Shown here piece after piece: positions 20,101 through 27,863 of a DNA stretch of 64,000 nt. This DNA comes from a bacterium. Lineage in GTDB: Bacteria; Cyanobacteriota; Sericytochromatia; S15B-MN24; UBA4093. The notes under the pieces were generated by a model, which saw only the letters and a program-made list of their open reading frames with translations, had not been told where the DNA came from and did not search any database. Every line of letters starts with the position of its first letter. Position 1 is the first letter of the stretch. The position numbers and the translations under genes were made by a program. Where the stretch lies: NCBI GenBank assembly GCA_017744355.1, contig JAGIBK010000002.1, positions 603,001 to 667,000 of the forward strand, read 5' to 3'.

Positions 20101-20901
20101 CTGCTGCGCCGGCTGATCGATCGGGTCTCGGGCGAGGCGCCGGGCGAGGTATCGCTCGAAGCGGCCTTCGCCGACCTCGCCCTGCCGGCGGGAGTGGGCG
20201 ATCGCCCCTACACCTACCTCAACATGATCGCGACCCTCGACGGCAAAGCGGTCGTGGGGGGGGCGGGTACCACCTGGACCGTCGGCAGCGATACGGACCA
20301 TGCCCTCTTCAAGTGGCTGCGCCGCTCGTGCGATGCGGTCATCTCGGGGGCTGCGAGCCTTGCTGCCGACGAGATGCCCTACCCGCGGGTCAGCGAGGCG
20401 GAGCGCGAACGGCGCGTGGCGGCGGGCCTAAGGCCTGTGCCCTTGTGGGTCGTCGTGAGCGGCCGTGCCAACCTGCCGCCCGACTTGCGCCTCTTGCGCG
20501 AGGGCGGCGAGGACGTCCTGGTGGTGGTGAGCGAACAAGCGCCCGCCGAGCGGGTCGCAGCCCTCGAAGCCAGGGCGAGGGTACTCAGGCTTGGGCAGGC
20601 ATCAGTGCCCATGCGCGCGTTGGTCGAGCTGCTCGCCGCGCGCTTCGGGGTGCGCCGCCTCTACTGCATCGGGGGGCCCACCCTCAACGCCGCCATGCTC
20701 GAGGCGGGAGTCCTCGACGAGCTGTTCATGACCCTGGCGCCCAAGATCCAGGGGGGAGCGGGCCAGGCGACAATGATCGAGGGCGCTCCCTATCCCCCGA
20801 CGGCCCTCAAGTCGGCCAAGCTGCTCTCGGTCTACGCAGCGGGAGACGAGCTCTTCATGCGCTACGCGCTGAGCGAGGCGGCCAAAGAGAGCCGGGGCTG
20901 A
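20101..20901 (+). CDS. RibD C-terminal-type pyrimidine reductase (dihydrofolate reductase-like fold)
   Basis: Family members reduce the ribosylamino-pyrimidine in riboflavin synthesis or related NADPH substrates. Conserved parts are YLNMIATLDGKAV, CDAVISGAAS, CIGGPTLNAAML and DELFMTLAPKI. The first conventional start is GTG at 20194. The reading frame is open and family-like upstream (FADLALPAG leading into the DRPYTYLNM block) as far as the preceding gene's stop. GGAG at 20091-20094 fits a CTG start at 20101, giving 266 residues. It lacks the deaminase half of bifunctional RibD. Confidence 0.8.
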   Translation: MLRRLIDRVSGEAPGEVSLEAAFADLALPAGVGDRPYTYLNMIATLDGKAVVGGAGTTWTVGSDTDHALFKWLRRSCDAVISGAASLAADEMPYPRVSEAERERRVAAGLRPVPLWVVVSGRANLPPDLRLLREGGEDVLVVVSEQAPAERVAALEARARVLRLGQASVPMRALVELLAARFGVRRLYCIGGPTLNAAMLEAGVLDELFMTLAPKIQGGAGQATMIEGAPYPPTALKSAKLLSVYAAGDELFMRYALSEAAKESRG

Positions 20902-20918
20902 AGTCGCCCCTTCCGACG

Positions 20919-20957
20919 CAATCCGGGCCCTCGGTCTTGAACCGAGGGCCCGGATTG
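20919..20957. terminator. Bidirectional terminator hairpin
   Basis: A 17-bp stem (CAATCCGGGCCCTCGGT) with a five-base loop lies between the reductase gene and the convergent small gene at 20972. Confidence 0.65.
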
Positions 20958-20971
20958 GCATGAGGACGGCG

Positions 20972-21220
20972 TTACTCTGCGGCCTTCTTGACGGTTGATG
21001 CGGGACGCCGATGCTGGGCGCAGTCGCGAAGGCTGCCCGCGCGCACGGCGCTTCCTTCTTGCGTTTGGAAGGCGCTCTCCGGGTAGTAAATCGTCGTTCC
21101 TGCCTTCTTCGAGCATTTCGGACAGCTCTTTTCGGTGATCTTCTCACCCGTCGCTTCGTCTACCGTGCGACGAAACAGGTTGTCCCGATACGGATCCAAA
21201 AGCTTCGCTTTGCCCTGCAT
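20972..21220 (-). CDS. Small CxxC-containing protein of unknown function
   Basis: An 82-residue protein with AGGAGG well placed before the ATG at 21220. It contains one CPKC motif and a later single Cys, with basic residues throughout (KSCPKCSKKAG). It could be a half zinc ribbon that binds metal as a dimer, or bind nucleic acid. It follows the zinc-ribbon gene at 21307 and infA on the same strand, a context that suggests a translation- or RNA-related role. Confidence 0.6.
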   Translation of the reverse strand: MQGKAKLLDPYRDNLFRRTVDEATGEKITEKSCPKCSKKAGTTIYYPESAFQTQEGSAVRAGSLRDCAQHRRPASTVKKAAE

Positions 21221-21306
21221 GGTCGCCTCCTATCGCGCTCAAGGGGTCGCCGAGAACCGAATGGGACGGGCGCGAGCCGCTTGGGCCTCGCCCGTCCCGA
21301 TCGTGG

Positions 21307-21630
21307 TTACTTTCTGAAGCAGTCCCGGCAGTAAACGGGCTTCGACCCATTCGGACGGAAGGGCACCTGGGTGGTGACGCCGCAGGCGCTGCAGGTCGCG
21401 TCGTGCATCTCGCGCTGGGCGCCGAAGCCGCCGCTACGGCCGCCGCCGTAACCGCCGCCGCCGAAGCTGCCGCGGCCGCCTTCGCGGTTGGCCTTGGCCG
21501 CCATGCGGCAGGGCTTGCAGCGACGGGGAGGGGTGGTGAAACCCTTTTCGGCGAAGAACTCCTGCTCGGAGGTGGTGAAGGGGAACTGCGTGTTGCAGTC
21601 CACGCACGTGATGGTTTGTTCGGTGTACAT
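21307..21630 (-). CDS. Double zinc-ribbon protein with glycine/arginine-rich linker
   Basis: A 107-residue protein with an N-terminal zinc ribbon (CVDC...CKPC), a Gly/Arg-rich linker (SFGGGGYGGGRSGGFG) and a C-terminal ribbon (CSACG...CRDC). The first half resembles the zf-trcl probable zinc-ribbon family and the second the CxxC-x17-CxxC type. AGGAG precedes the ATG. The RGG-like linker between basic ribbons suggests nucleic-acid binding. It lies directly downstream of infA on the same strand. Confidence 0.78.
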   Translation of the reverse strand: MYTEQTITCVDCNTQFPFTTSEQEFFAEKGFTTPPRRCKPCRMAAKANREGGRGSFGGGGYGGGRSGGFGAQREMHDATCSACGVTTQVPFRPNGSKPVYCRDCFRK

Positions 21631-21662
21631 GCTGATCTCCTGTTCGACCTGGAAAATGCGGC

Positions 21663-21881
21663 CTAGGCCCGCTTACGGAAACTGATGCGACCTCTGGTCA
21701 GGTCATAGGGGGAGAGCTCGATTTTAACCCGATCGCCTTGCAGGACCTTGATGCGGAACTTGCGCATCTTGCCTGCCAAGTGGCCCAGAACCACCACGTC
21801 GTTGTCGAGCAAGACCCGGAACATGCCGTTCGAGAGCGCTTCTTGGATGATGCCCTCGACCTCGATGGTTTCCTCTTTCAT
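21663..21881 (-). CDS. infA: Translation initiation factor IF-1
   Basis: A 72-residue single OB-fold protein that blocks the ribosomal A site during initiation. The whole sequence is typical ([50 protein letters not shown]). It stands apart from any ribosomal-protein operon and has its own promoter and a leader with a terminator-like hairpin directly before the GGGAG ribosome site. Confidence 0.96.
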   Translation of the reverse strand: MKEETIEVEGIIQEALSNGMFRVLLDNDVVVLGHLAGKMRKFRIKVLQGDRVKIELSPYDLTRGRISFRKRA

Positions 21882-21890
21882 TCGTCTCCC

Positions 21891-21924
21891 AAAAAGAGGG
21901 TCCGCGTTGTTAAAACGCGGACCC
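21891..21924 (-). promoter_or_regulatory. Terminator-like hairpin (possible attenuator) in the infA leader
   Basis: An 11-bp perfect stem (GGGTCCGCGTT, five-base loop) at 21898-21924 is followed in the direction of infA transcription by CTC and five T residues, only a few bases before the ribosome site. An intrinsic-terminator shape between promoter and gene suggests attenuation or autoregulation. Confidence 0.55.
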
Positions 21925-21982
21925 AGCTTTAACAGTTCGTTGGTAGCAGCTGAAAAATTGCATCAGCGCTTATATGTCGATA

Positions 21983-22011
21983 ATTGTAACACATCTCTCA
22001 ATGTTATGTAA
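21983..22011 (-). promoter_or_regulatory. Sigma-70-type promoter of infA
   Basis: On the minus strand TTACAT (22011-22006) and TACAAT (21988-21983) are 17 bases apart within AT-rich sequence. Transcription would start near 21976, giving a leader of about 95 bases. Confidence 0.6.
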
Positions 22012-22058
22012 GGGATTGACACCTGCTTGTGTGGTGAGCGGGGTGATGCGCCAAGAGA

Positions 22059-22092
22059 AACGGCGCTCCCGGCTTTGATTGGGAGCGCCGTT
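22059..22092 (-). terminator. Terminator of the tRNA-Ser gene
   Basis: A 12-bp stem (AACGGCGCTCCC) with a 10-base loop lies six bases past the tRNA 3' end. It is followed on the minus strand by TTTCTCTT. Confidence 0.65.
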
Positions 22093-22097
22093 CGAGG

Positions 22098-22184
22098 CGG
22101 AGGCGGTCGGATTCGAACCGACGGTGGCTGTTACACCACGCTTGTTTTCAAGACAAGAGCCTTAAACCACTCGGCCACACCTCC
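22098..22184 (-). tRNA. tRNA-Ser (anticodon TGA)
   Basis: An 87-base class II tRNA. The acceptor stem pairs GGAGGTG with CGCCTCC. The anticodon stem CTTGT/ACAAG frames the loop CTTGAAA with anticodon TGA. There is a long variable arm, and the T loop is GGTTCGAATCC. CCA is not encoded. The discriminator base is G, as in serine tRNAs. Confidence 0.95.
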
Positions 22185-22233
22185 GGGTGCCACCAGTGTA
22201 GCAGGAGGGAGGGCGTCGGGCAATCCGGAGGGC

Positions 22234-22842
22234 CTAGAGACCCGCCTGCTTGTGGTAGGCCGCGAGGTCGTGGACCTTGTAGACCGAGCCACCCTTGGCC
22301 GAGCCGGTGGCGATCGCCGCGAAGCCCAAGGGCTTGCCGCCCTTGGCGGGCGTCACGCTGATCTCTTGGGCTTCGGCGTAGCCCCAGGCCGCCTGGGCCG
22401 TGCGCCAGTCGAGGGCGGGAAGCTTCTCGCCGGCCTTTTGGCGGACGGCGGCGGCCTTCTGAGCGGCGACCATGGCCTCGAGCATGAATGTGGCGTGGGC
22501 GTTGATCGGCAGCTTCACGGTCTGACCGGCCTTGAGGGTCTTGCCGTTCAGGGCCTGGAGATCCTTGACGTAGGCGTTGATCTCGCTTTCGGTCGGCGCG
22601 ATGCCGTCGGCAGCCGAGGCGAACTTGCGGGCGATGCTCCAGTAGCTGTCGCCGGCCTTGGCGGTGACGCTCAGGTGGTCCTTACCGGGGATCACCGTGA
22701 CCTCGACGGTCTTGCCAGCCTTCGCCAGCTTATCGGCGCCGAGCGGCGCCTGGGGGGCAGTGGGCTTGGCAGTAGCAGCAGGGGCCGCGCCGGTTGCCGG
22801 GCGCTGGGTGGTGACTTGGGTCTGGGACGAAACGGATTTCAC
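22234..22842 (-). CDS. LysM-like domain protein
   Basis: A 202-residue protein whose middle (about 50-115) resembles a LysM peptidoglycan-binding domain (AGDSYWSIARKFA, TLKAGQTVKLP). An Ala/Pro/Thr-rich N-terminus precedes it, and a basic C-terminal region follows. There is no classical signal peptide despite the wall-binding domain. GTG at 22842 is preceded by GGGAGG. It is divergent from the peptidoglycan amidase gene, suggesting related roles in wall turnover. Confidence 0.7.
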   Translation of the reverse strand: MKSVSSQTQVTTQRPATGAAPAATAKPTAPQAPLGADKLAKAGKTVEVTVIPGKDHLSVTAKAGDSYWSIARKFASAADGIAPTESEINAYVKDLQALNGKTLKAGQTVKLPINAHATFMLEAMVAAQKAAAVRQKAGEKLPALDWRTAQAAWGYAEAQEISVTPAKGGKPLGFAAIATGSAKGGSVYKVHDLAAYHKQAGL

Positions 22843-23053
22843 GATGCCTCCCTTTGCTTGTTACGTCGATGCCGTCGCTTGCGATGCGAGTCTATGGCCG
22901 GGGGCCGGAGGACTCTTGCTTTAAGCGTTATTAAAGTTTGTGACGGTGCGCAATGGGTGGAAGCGAACCTTAACGAAACTATCAAGTGACCTTTACCCGA
23001 TCTGCGGGGAGCGACCCGATAGACTTCTTGGCGATTGAACAGGGGGAACCGCG

Positions 23054-24064
23054 ATGGGAATGGCGTTCAACAGCATCAACAGCAACTCGCTCGGCCAGCT
23101 GGTCAGCCGCCTCGGCGCTCGCGTCCAGGCCGGCGGCGGCCTCTCGAAGCCCGCGGTCACCCAGGTGCCCTCGCCCAACCACAACGACCGTCCCGGCGGC
23201 GGCAAGGACATCTCGGCCATCGTCCTCCACCACACGGCGGGCGGTACCCTCGACAGCGTCGCCAACTTCTTCAAGAACTCCTCGGCCCAGGTCAGCTCGC
23301 ACTACATCGTGGGCAAGGACGGCCGCATCGTGCAATCGGTCCAGGACGACAAGCGTTCGTGGCACGCCGGCACCAGCGAGTTCAAGGGCCGCAACGACGT
23401 CAACGACTTCAGCCTCGGCATCGAGATCGTCAACGACGGCAACGGGCGCGACCCCTTCCCCGAGTCTCAGTACAAGGCGGTCATCGACCTGGTCGCCTGG
23501 ATGTGCCAGACCTACAACGTCCCGGTCGATCGCATCACCGGCCACAAGGACGTCGCCCTGCCCCGGGGCCGCAAGAACGATCCCGCCCCCAACTTCGACT
23601 GGAACCGCGTCCGCTCGGGCGTCGAAGCCAAGCTCAAGGGCGCGTCGGCTCCCGCTCAGCCGCCCAAGCCCGCAGCCCCCGCCCAGCCCGCCAAGCCTGC
23701 GGCCCCTGCTCAGCCCGCCAAGCCTGCTGCCCCCGCCCAGCCCGCCCTCCAGACCGTTCCCATCGGCTCGCTCGACAGCCTCACCCTGAGCGGCGCGGCC
23801 CAGGCCCAGTACAACCAGCCCCTCACCGAGGTGCCCCTCGGCGCCATCCCCATGCCCGGCCAGGTCTTCCAGCCCGCGGTTCAGATGCCGCAGCCCGCGG
23901 TCCAGGTCGCCCAGCCCGCCATGCAGCCGACCTTCGCCCCTGCGGTTCAGCCGACCTACGCACCCCCCGTTCAGCCCACCTACGCGCAGCCCGTCCAGCC
24001 CATCCAGAGCGGTGCCGTCCAGCCGCGCTTCGCCGCAGCCGTCGTGCCGAGATTCGCTGGCTAG
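23054..24064 (+). CDS. N-acetylmuramoyl-L-alanine amidase (Amidase_2/PGRP fold) with Pro-rich tail
   Basis: Cleaves the amide bond between MurNAc and the stem peptide. The catalytic domain (about residues 40-195) has the zinc-site pieces VLHHTAGG, SSHYIVGKDG, SWHAGTS, LGIEIVN and the late ligand in TGHKDVA. The remaining 140 residues are Pro/Ala/Gln-rich: three and a half copies of a nine-residue PAQPAKPAA unit, then PAVQ/PTYA repeats. No signal peptide is visible, so the export route is unclear. Confidence 0.85.
   Translation: MGMAFNSINSNSLGQLVSRLGARVQAGGGLSKPAVTQVPSPNHNDRPGGGKDISAIVLHHTAGGTLDSVANFFKNSSAQVSSHYIVGKDGRIVQSVQDDKRSWHAGTSEFKGRNDVNDFSLGIEIVNDGNGRDPFPESQYKAVIDLVAWMCQTYNVPVDRITGHKDVALPRGRKNDPAPNFDWNRVRSGVEAKLKGASAPAQPPKPAAPAQPAKPAAPAQPAKPAAPAQPALQTVPIGSLDSLTLSGAAQAQYNQPLTEVPLGAIPMPGQVFQPAVQMPQPAVQVAQPAMQPTFAPAVQPTYAPPVQPTYAQPVQPIQSGAVQPRFAAAVVPRFAG
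23651..23748 (+). repeat. 27-bp coding tandem repeat (PAQPAKPAA) in the amidase tail
   Basis: Units begin at about 23651, 23678, 23705 and 23732, and the last is partial. They encode a Pro/Ala linker, probably a flexible spacer. Confidence 0.7.
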
Positions 24065-24143
24065 CCTTCTGCTTGACGATGCCCCCCACGCCGGATAGGA
24101 TACGGATGGGGGGTATCTGATTTGCGGACGGGGAGATAAGCGA

Positions 24144-24599
24144 ATGGCACGGCCTGCGTGGCTGAAACCGAGTGTCGCGAAGTGGCTGGATCGGGGCCTG
24201 ACCCTGGCGGCCATCGCGCTGCTCGCCGTTACCCTCGGGCGCTATGTCCTGCCACGCTCTCCCGATAGTCTCGGCGACGCCGCCCTCGCACCGGCCCTCG
24301 CACCGGGCCGGGTCGCGCTGGTGGAGCTCGGGGCGACTTACTGCCCCGCTTGCATTGCTTCCAAGCCCATCATGGCGGCCCTCTCCAAGGTGTACGGCGA
24401 TCGCGCCGAGGTCCGCGTGATCGACATCGACCGCCCCGAGCACCGCTCGGAGGCCCAGCGTCTCGGCGCGCTCGCTCAGCTGCGGGCCACTCCCACGTTT
24501 CTCGTCACCGACCGGCAGGGCCGGGCCGTCGCGAAGTTCGTCGGCCCCACGTCCTATGCCGCCCTCTCACGGGCGTTGGACGACGCCCTCAAGCCCTGA
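24144..24599 (+). CDS. Membrane-anchored thioredoxin-like protein
   Basis: A 151-residue protein with one N-terminal membrane helix (about 18-36), then a thioredoxin fold with active site CPAC (Cys67, Cys70) and the cis-Pro loop RATPTFLV. It probably reduces or transfers disulfides or persulfides outside the membrane. It is the first gene of a three-gene operon with a rhodanese and a CstR-like regulator, which suggests reactive sulfur handling. Confidence 0.85.
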   Translation: MARPAWLKPSVAKWLDRGLTLAAIALLAVTLGRYVLPRSPDSLGDAALAPALAPGRVALVELGATYCPACIASKPIMAALSKVYGDRAEVRVIDIDRPEHRSEAQRLGALAQLRATPTFLVTDRQGRAVAKFVGPTSYAALSRALDDALKP

Positions 24600-24612
24600 C
24601 AGGAGGATTCTG

Positions 24613-24936
24613 ATGTTCGGCATGTTCGCTCCGCGCGTCCCCGAGGTCTCGACCCAGGAGGTCGACGCCCTGCTCGCCACGCCTGACGCACCCTTCGTGC
24701 TCGACGTGCGGGAGCCCAACGAGTTCGCCGGGGGCCATATCGCGGGCAGCCACCTGATCCCCCTGGGCAGCCTGCCTGAACGGCACGCGGAGGTCCCCAA
24801 GGATCGCAAGGTCGTGGTCGTCTGCCGCAGCGGGGCGCGCAGCGCGAGCGCGACCCAGCTGTTGATCGCCCAGGGGTACGACGCCGCCAACATGGCCGGC
24901 GGCATGCTCGCCTGGCGCGGAGCGGTGGAGCGCTAG
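24613..24936 (+). CDS. Single-domain rhodanese
   Basis: Transfers sulfane sulfur through a cysteine persulfide. The 107-residue protein has FVLDVREPNEFAGGHIAGS and the active-site loop VVCRSGARSASA with catalytic Cys. ATG at 24613 lies six bases after AGGAGG. A longer frame upstream overlaps the thioredoxin gene and is not supported. Spacing to the neighbours is 13 and 4 bases. Confidence 0.88.
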   Translation: MFGMFAPRVPEVSTQEVDALLATPDAPFVLDVREPNEFAGGHIAGSHLIPLGSLPERHAEVPKDRKVVVVCRSGARSASATQLLIAQGYDAANMAGGMLAWRGAVER

Positions 24937-24940
24937 GCTC

Positions 24941-25189
24941 ATGGCCCAGGACAAGATCCTCCAGAACCTGCGCCGCATCGAGGGCCAGGTCAAGGGGCTG
25001 CAGCGGATGATCGTCGAGGAGCGTCAGTGCGACGAGATCCTCATGCAGATCATGGCGGCAAAGGCCGCGCTCGACCGGGTGACGAGCGATCTGGTGGAGA
25101 GCCAGTTGGAGGCCTGCTTCACCGACCTCGACCCCGAAGCCCTCAAGGACAAGATGACCCAGACGATCCGCCTGCTCTGCAAGCGCTAG
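24941..25189 (+). CDS. CsoR/FrmR-family repressor, CstR (persulfide sensor)-like
   Basis: An 82-residue all-helical DNA-binding repressor of the DUF156 family (NLRRIEGQVKGLQRMI). The sensing positions are Cys30 and Cys59, matching the two thiols of CstR (31 and 60 in S. aureus). The His that completes the copper site of CsoR, four residues before the second Cys, is Gln55 here. Together with the cotranscribed rhodanese and thioredoxin this argues for persulfide rather than copper or formaldehyde sensing. Its last codon overlaps the convergent subtilase stop by CTAG. Confidence 0.85.
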   Translation: MAQDKILQNLRRIEGQVKGLQRMIVEERQCDEILMQIMAAKAALDRVTSDLVESQLEACFTDLDPEALKDKMTQTIRLLCKR

Positions 25190-26634
25190 TTCGGCAGGCT
25201 CCCGCTGACGGCGCGCTCGGCGTTGACCCGCCCGTGGCCGTAGAAGGGGTCGAACCCCTCGGCGCCCAGGTCGTCCGCGCTCTCGGCCAGGCGGCGCTTG
25301 ACCCGATCAGCCCAGGCGGCGGTCTCCTGGTCGGGCCCGTTCGAGCCGTAAACGATGTTCACGAGCGCCGCGACCCCTGCCGCGAAGGGGGCCGCGGCGC
25401 TCGTGCCGTTGAAGAGCCGGTAGGCGTTGGCGTAGTCGGGCGCGTGGCCCTTGGCGGCCGTGCTCCAGAGGTAGTTGCCGGGGGCCGAGACCCAGATCTC
25501 GGGGCCGCGGCTCGAATAGGGCGCGAGCATCTCCCAGTCGAGGTACTGGAAGGTGCACGAGACGCCGATGGCCGCCGGGCTGTTGGCGGGCACCTCGACG
25601 CGGCCGTCTCCCCCGTTGTTGCCCGCCGCGACGCAGACGACGATCCCCTGCTGGCGCAGCTCCTCCAAGACGGCGTCGTAGACCTCCAGCCGCGCGGTGA
25701 TGGTGGGGCCATAGCTCAGGTTCACCACCCGCACCTTGCCGGCGGCCGGGTTCTGGAGGTTGGGGTATTGCGCGTCCGGGCGATTGTAGTCGGCAGCGAT
25801 TTTGAGCCCGCGCAGGATGCTGAAGTCCGAGCCGCCGCCGTTGGTGCCGATCACCTTGATGGGCAGGATGGGGACCCCAGGCGCGACCCCTGCGGCTCCC
25901 AGGCCGTTGCCGCGCCGTGCGCCGAGCACCCCGGCGCAGGCGGTGCCGTGGTCGTTCTCGGCCGGATCGAAGGAAGCGGTCGAGACGAGGCCGCCTTCGA
26001 TGGGATCCGCCGAGTTGTAGCCGGGCAGCACGTTGAGGTCCGGATGGTCGGGATCGACCCCCGTGTCGAGCACCGCGACGGTGGTGCGGGCGATCGCCGC
26101 AGGATCCAGGAGGCCGTCGAGCTTCGTCCAGCCCCCGTAGACATTGGCGACCTTGGCCGGGTAGGACCACTGGGCACCGAGCAAGGGGTCGTTCGCGGGC
26201 GGCGCCTCGCGCCGGGCGATCCGGTGGTTGGGCAGCGCCGTGATGACGCCCGGTTGCTGGCGCAGGTAGGTGAGCCCTTGCTCCACGGCGACCCCGTCGG
26301 GGAGCGCGAGCAGGGCGACCCGGTGCGCGAAGCGCAATTGGTCCTTGACCGTGGCCTTGCCGAGACTTCCCCAGTCGAGCGGTAGCGCGGCGCCAGGCGC
26401 CAGGGTCACGATGAGTTCGCCGGGCACGACGTCGGCGGCCTGGGCGCTCGTGCCAGCCCCGCTCACCGGATCGCTCGCGTTGGAAGAGCCGGGATAGCGG
26501 TCTTCGACGGTGGCGCTCAGGCTTGGGGCATCGAGCGTGGGGCTTTGGCTGTTCGCAAGGGGGCTCATCACCTGGCAGCCCGTGAGGACGAGACCCAGGC
26601 TGAGGGCGAAGCCGAAGGGGCGGCGGGTCGTCAT
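25186..26634 (-). CDS. Subtilisin-family (S8) serine protease, lipoprotein
   Basis: A 482-residue secreted protease anchored by a lipobox (LGLVLTGC). A propeptide-like region (VPGELIVTLAPG) is followed by the S8 domain with catalytic Asp (VAVLDTGVD), His (ENDHGTACAG) and Ser (NGTSAAAPF), and the oxyanion Asn in AAGNNGGDG. It is the last gene of an operon with two kelch lipoproteins; its ATG overlaps the upstream stop (ATGA, 26631-26634). The protease may act on or with these surface proteins. Confidence 0.92.
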   Translation of the reverse strand: MTTRRPFGFALSLGLVLTGCQVMSPLANSQSPTLDAPSLSATVEDRYPGSSNASDPVSGAGTSAQAADVVPGELIVTLAPGAALPLDWGSLGKATVKDQLRFAHRVALLALPDGVAVEQGLTYLRQQPGVITALPNHRIARREAPPANDPLLGAQWSYPAKVANVYGGWTKLDGLLDPAAIARTTVAVLDTGVDPDHPDLNVLPGYNSADPIEGGLVSTASFDPAENDHGTACAGVLGARRGNGLGAAGVAPGVPILPIKVIGTNGGGSDFSILRGLKIAADYNRPDAQYPNLQNPAAGKVRVVNLSYGPTITARLEVYDAVLEELRQQGIVVCVAAGNNGGDGRVEVPANSPAAIGVSCTFQYLDWEMLAPYSSRGPEIWVSAPGNYLWSTAAKGHAPDYANAYRLFNGTSAAAPFAAGVAALVNIVYGSNGPDQETAAWADRVKRRLAESADDLGAEGFDPFYGHGRVNAERAVSGSLPN

Positions 26635-27863
26635 GGGAGGACCTCCGGGTTGAAGGCTTCAGCCGTGCGAAGCGGGCGCCCGTTTGCGTCCATGCCGCCG
26701 GTCACCAGGACCAGGCGGTCAGAAACCGCCGAGGCGGCGAGCAGAGCGCGGGCGGTGCCCATGGAGGGCTCTGCGTGCCAGGTATCGGTCGCAGGGTCGT
26801 AGGACTCGACGGTGGAAAGGGCCCGGTGTTGGGTGTTGGCGCCGCCGATGGCGTAGAGTCTGCCGTTGGCGGCGACCAGCGCGAACGAGTGGCGTGCCGT
26901 GGGCATGGCCGAGCAGGTGGCCCAGGTGTCCAGGTGCGGGTCGTACACCTCGAAGGCCTTGAGGGCCTCCATGGCGGCGCCCGCGTTGGCGTCCACGCCC
27001 CAGCTGCCGTAGTACGACTCTTTGGCCGGGGTGCCCGTCCACCGGAAGCCGCCCGCGGCGTAGATCTTGCCGCCGAGCATGGCGACTCCCAGGCTGCCAC
27101 GCGAGGTGGGCATGGGGGTCGCTTGGTGCCACTGCTGGGTGCGGGCCGAGAGGGCTTCGACCAGGGGGGAGTCGACCCAGACGTACCCCTGGGGGGTGCC
27201 GTCGTAGCGCTTGCTGGAGCCGCCCAGCACGTAGAGGGTCTCGCCGTCCGAAACGACGCCCGCTGCGGCGCGTGGGGCCACCAGGTTGCCGAACTCGCTC
27301 CACATGGGGGTTTCGAAGGCGGTAAAGGCGTCCAGGCTTTCGGGGTCGAAGAAGACCGGAGCGGTGATCTCGGGAGCACCCAGGTACTCGCGGTCGTTGG
27401 CGACCATCACGATCCGGTTGCGCAGGGCTGCGGCTTGGCCGATGGGGTGGGCTATCGCCGACTGGTTGGGGATGCGGCGCGGTGTCCACCTGCGAAGGAT
27501 GGGGTCGTAGCGCTCGATCAGGTCGTTGAAGTCGCCTCCGATGGCGTAGAGCGCGCCGTTCATGGTCACCAGCGAGTGGGCGGCCCGCGCGATCGCAAGG
27601 GGCGAGACGCTCAGCCAGCTCTGGGGCGGCACCTCGCCGAACGTGAGGAAGAGGCCTGGCCCGTCCGGGTTGGCGGGATCCTGAGGCTTGATGGGATCCG
27701 GCTTCTGGTCGGGTTTCGCCGGATCCTTGTCGGTTGGTGTCGGATCCTGGGACCCGGCGGCCGGGGTGGGGACGAGGCCCAAGACGCCGGGGGCGGGCGG
27801 AGGCTCCTGGCAGGCAGAGAGCAGGCTGCAAAGTAGCAGGCCGGTCAACAGGCGCGCGGTCAT
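26631..27863 (-). CDS. Kelch-repeat lipoprotein (second of the operon)
   Basis: A 410-residue lipoprotein (lipobox LCSLLSAC) with a Pro/Asp/Lys-rich linker (PTDKDPAKPDQKPDP). At least five kelch blades follow (for example GALYAIGGDFND, TLYVLGGSS, KIYAAGGF, RLYAIGGANT), forming a beta-propeller. ATG at 27863 overlaps the stop of the first kelch gene. Probably a surface-exposed binding protein; the ligand is unknown. A longer upstream frame to 28559 is shadow sequence. Confidence 0.87.
   Translation of the reverse strand: MTARLLTGLLLCSLLSACQEPPPAPGVLGLVPTPAAGSQDPTPTDKDPAKPDQKPDPIKPQDPANPDGPGLFLTFGEVPPQSWLSVSPLAIARAAHSLVTMNGALYAIGGDFNDLIERYDPILRRWTPRRIPNQSAIAHPIGQAAALRNRIVMVANDREYLGAPEITAPVFFDPESLDAFTAFETPMWSEFGNLVAPRAAAGVVSDGETLYVLGGSSKRYDGTPQGYVWVDSPLVEALSARTQQWHQATPMPTSRGSLGVAMLGGKIYAAGGFRWTGTPAKESYYGSWGVDANAGAAMEALKAFEVYDPHLDTWATCSAMPTARHSFALVAANGRLYAIGGANTQHRALSTVESYDPATDTWHAEPSMGTARALLAASAVSDRLVLVTGGMDANGRPLRTAEAFNPEVLP

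Noticed and set aside
22015-22020. A perfect TTGACA on the plus strand near the tRNA gene
   Set aside because: No -10 lies 16-18 bases downstream and no plus-strand gene follows; the real promoter there is the minus-strand infA promoter.
23054-24064. Prophage endolysin
   Set aside because: No holin, capsid, integrase or attachment site is nearby, and base composition matches the surroundings.
24941-25189. Copper-sensing CsoR or formaldehyde-sensing FrmR
   Set aside because: The conserved His used for copper (CsoR) or formaldehyde/metal sensing is Gln55 here, and the neighbours are sulfur-handling proteins.
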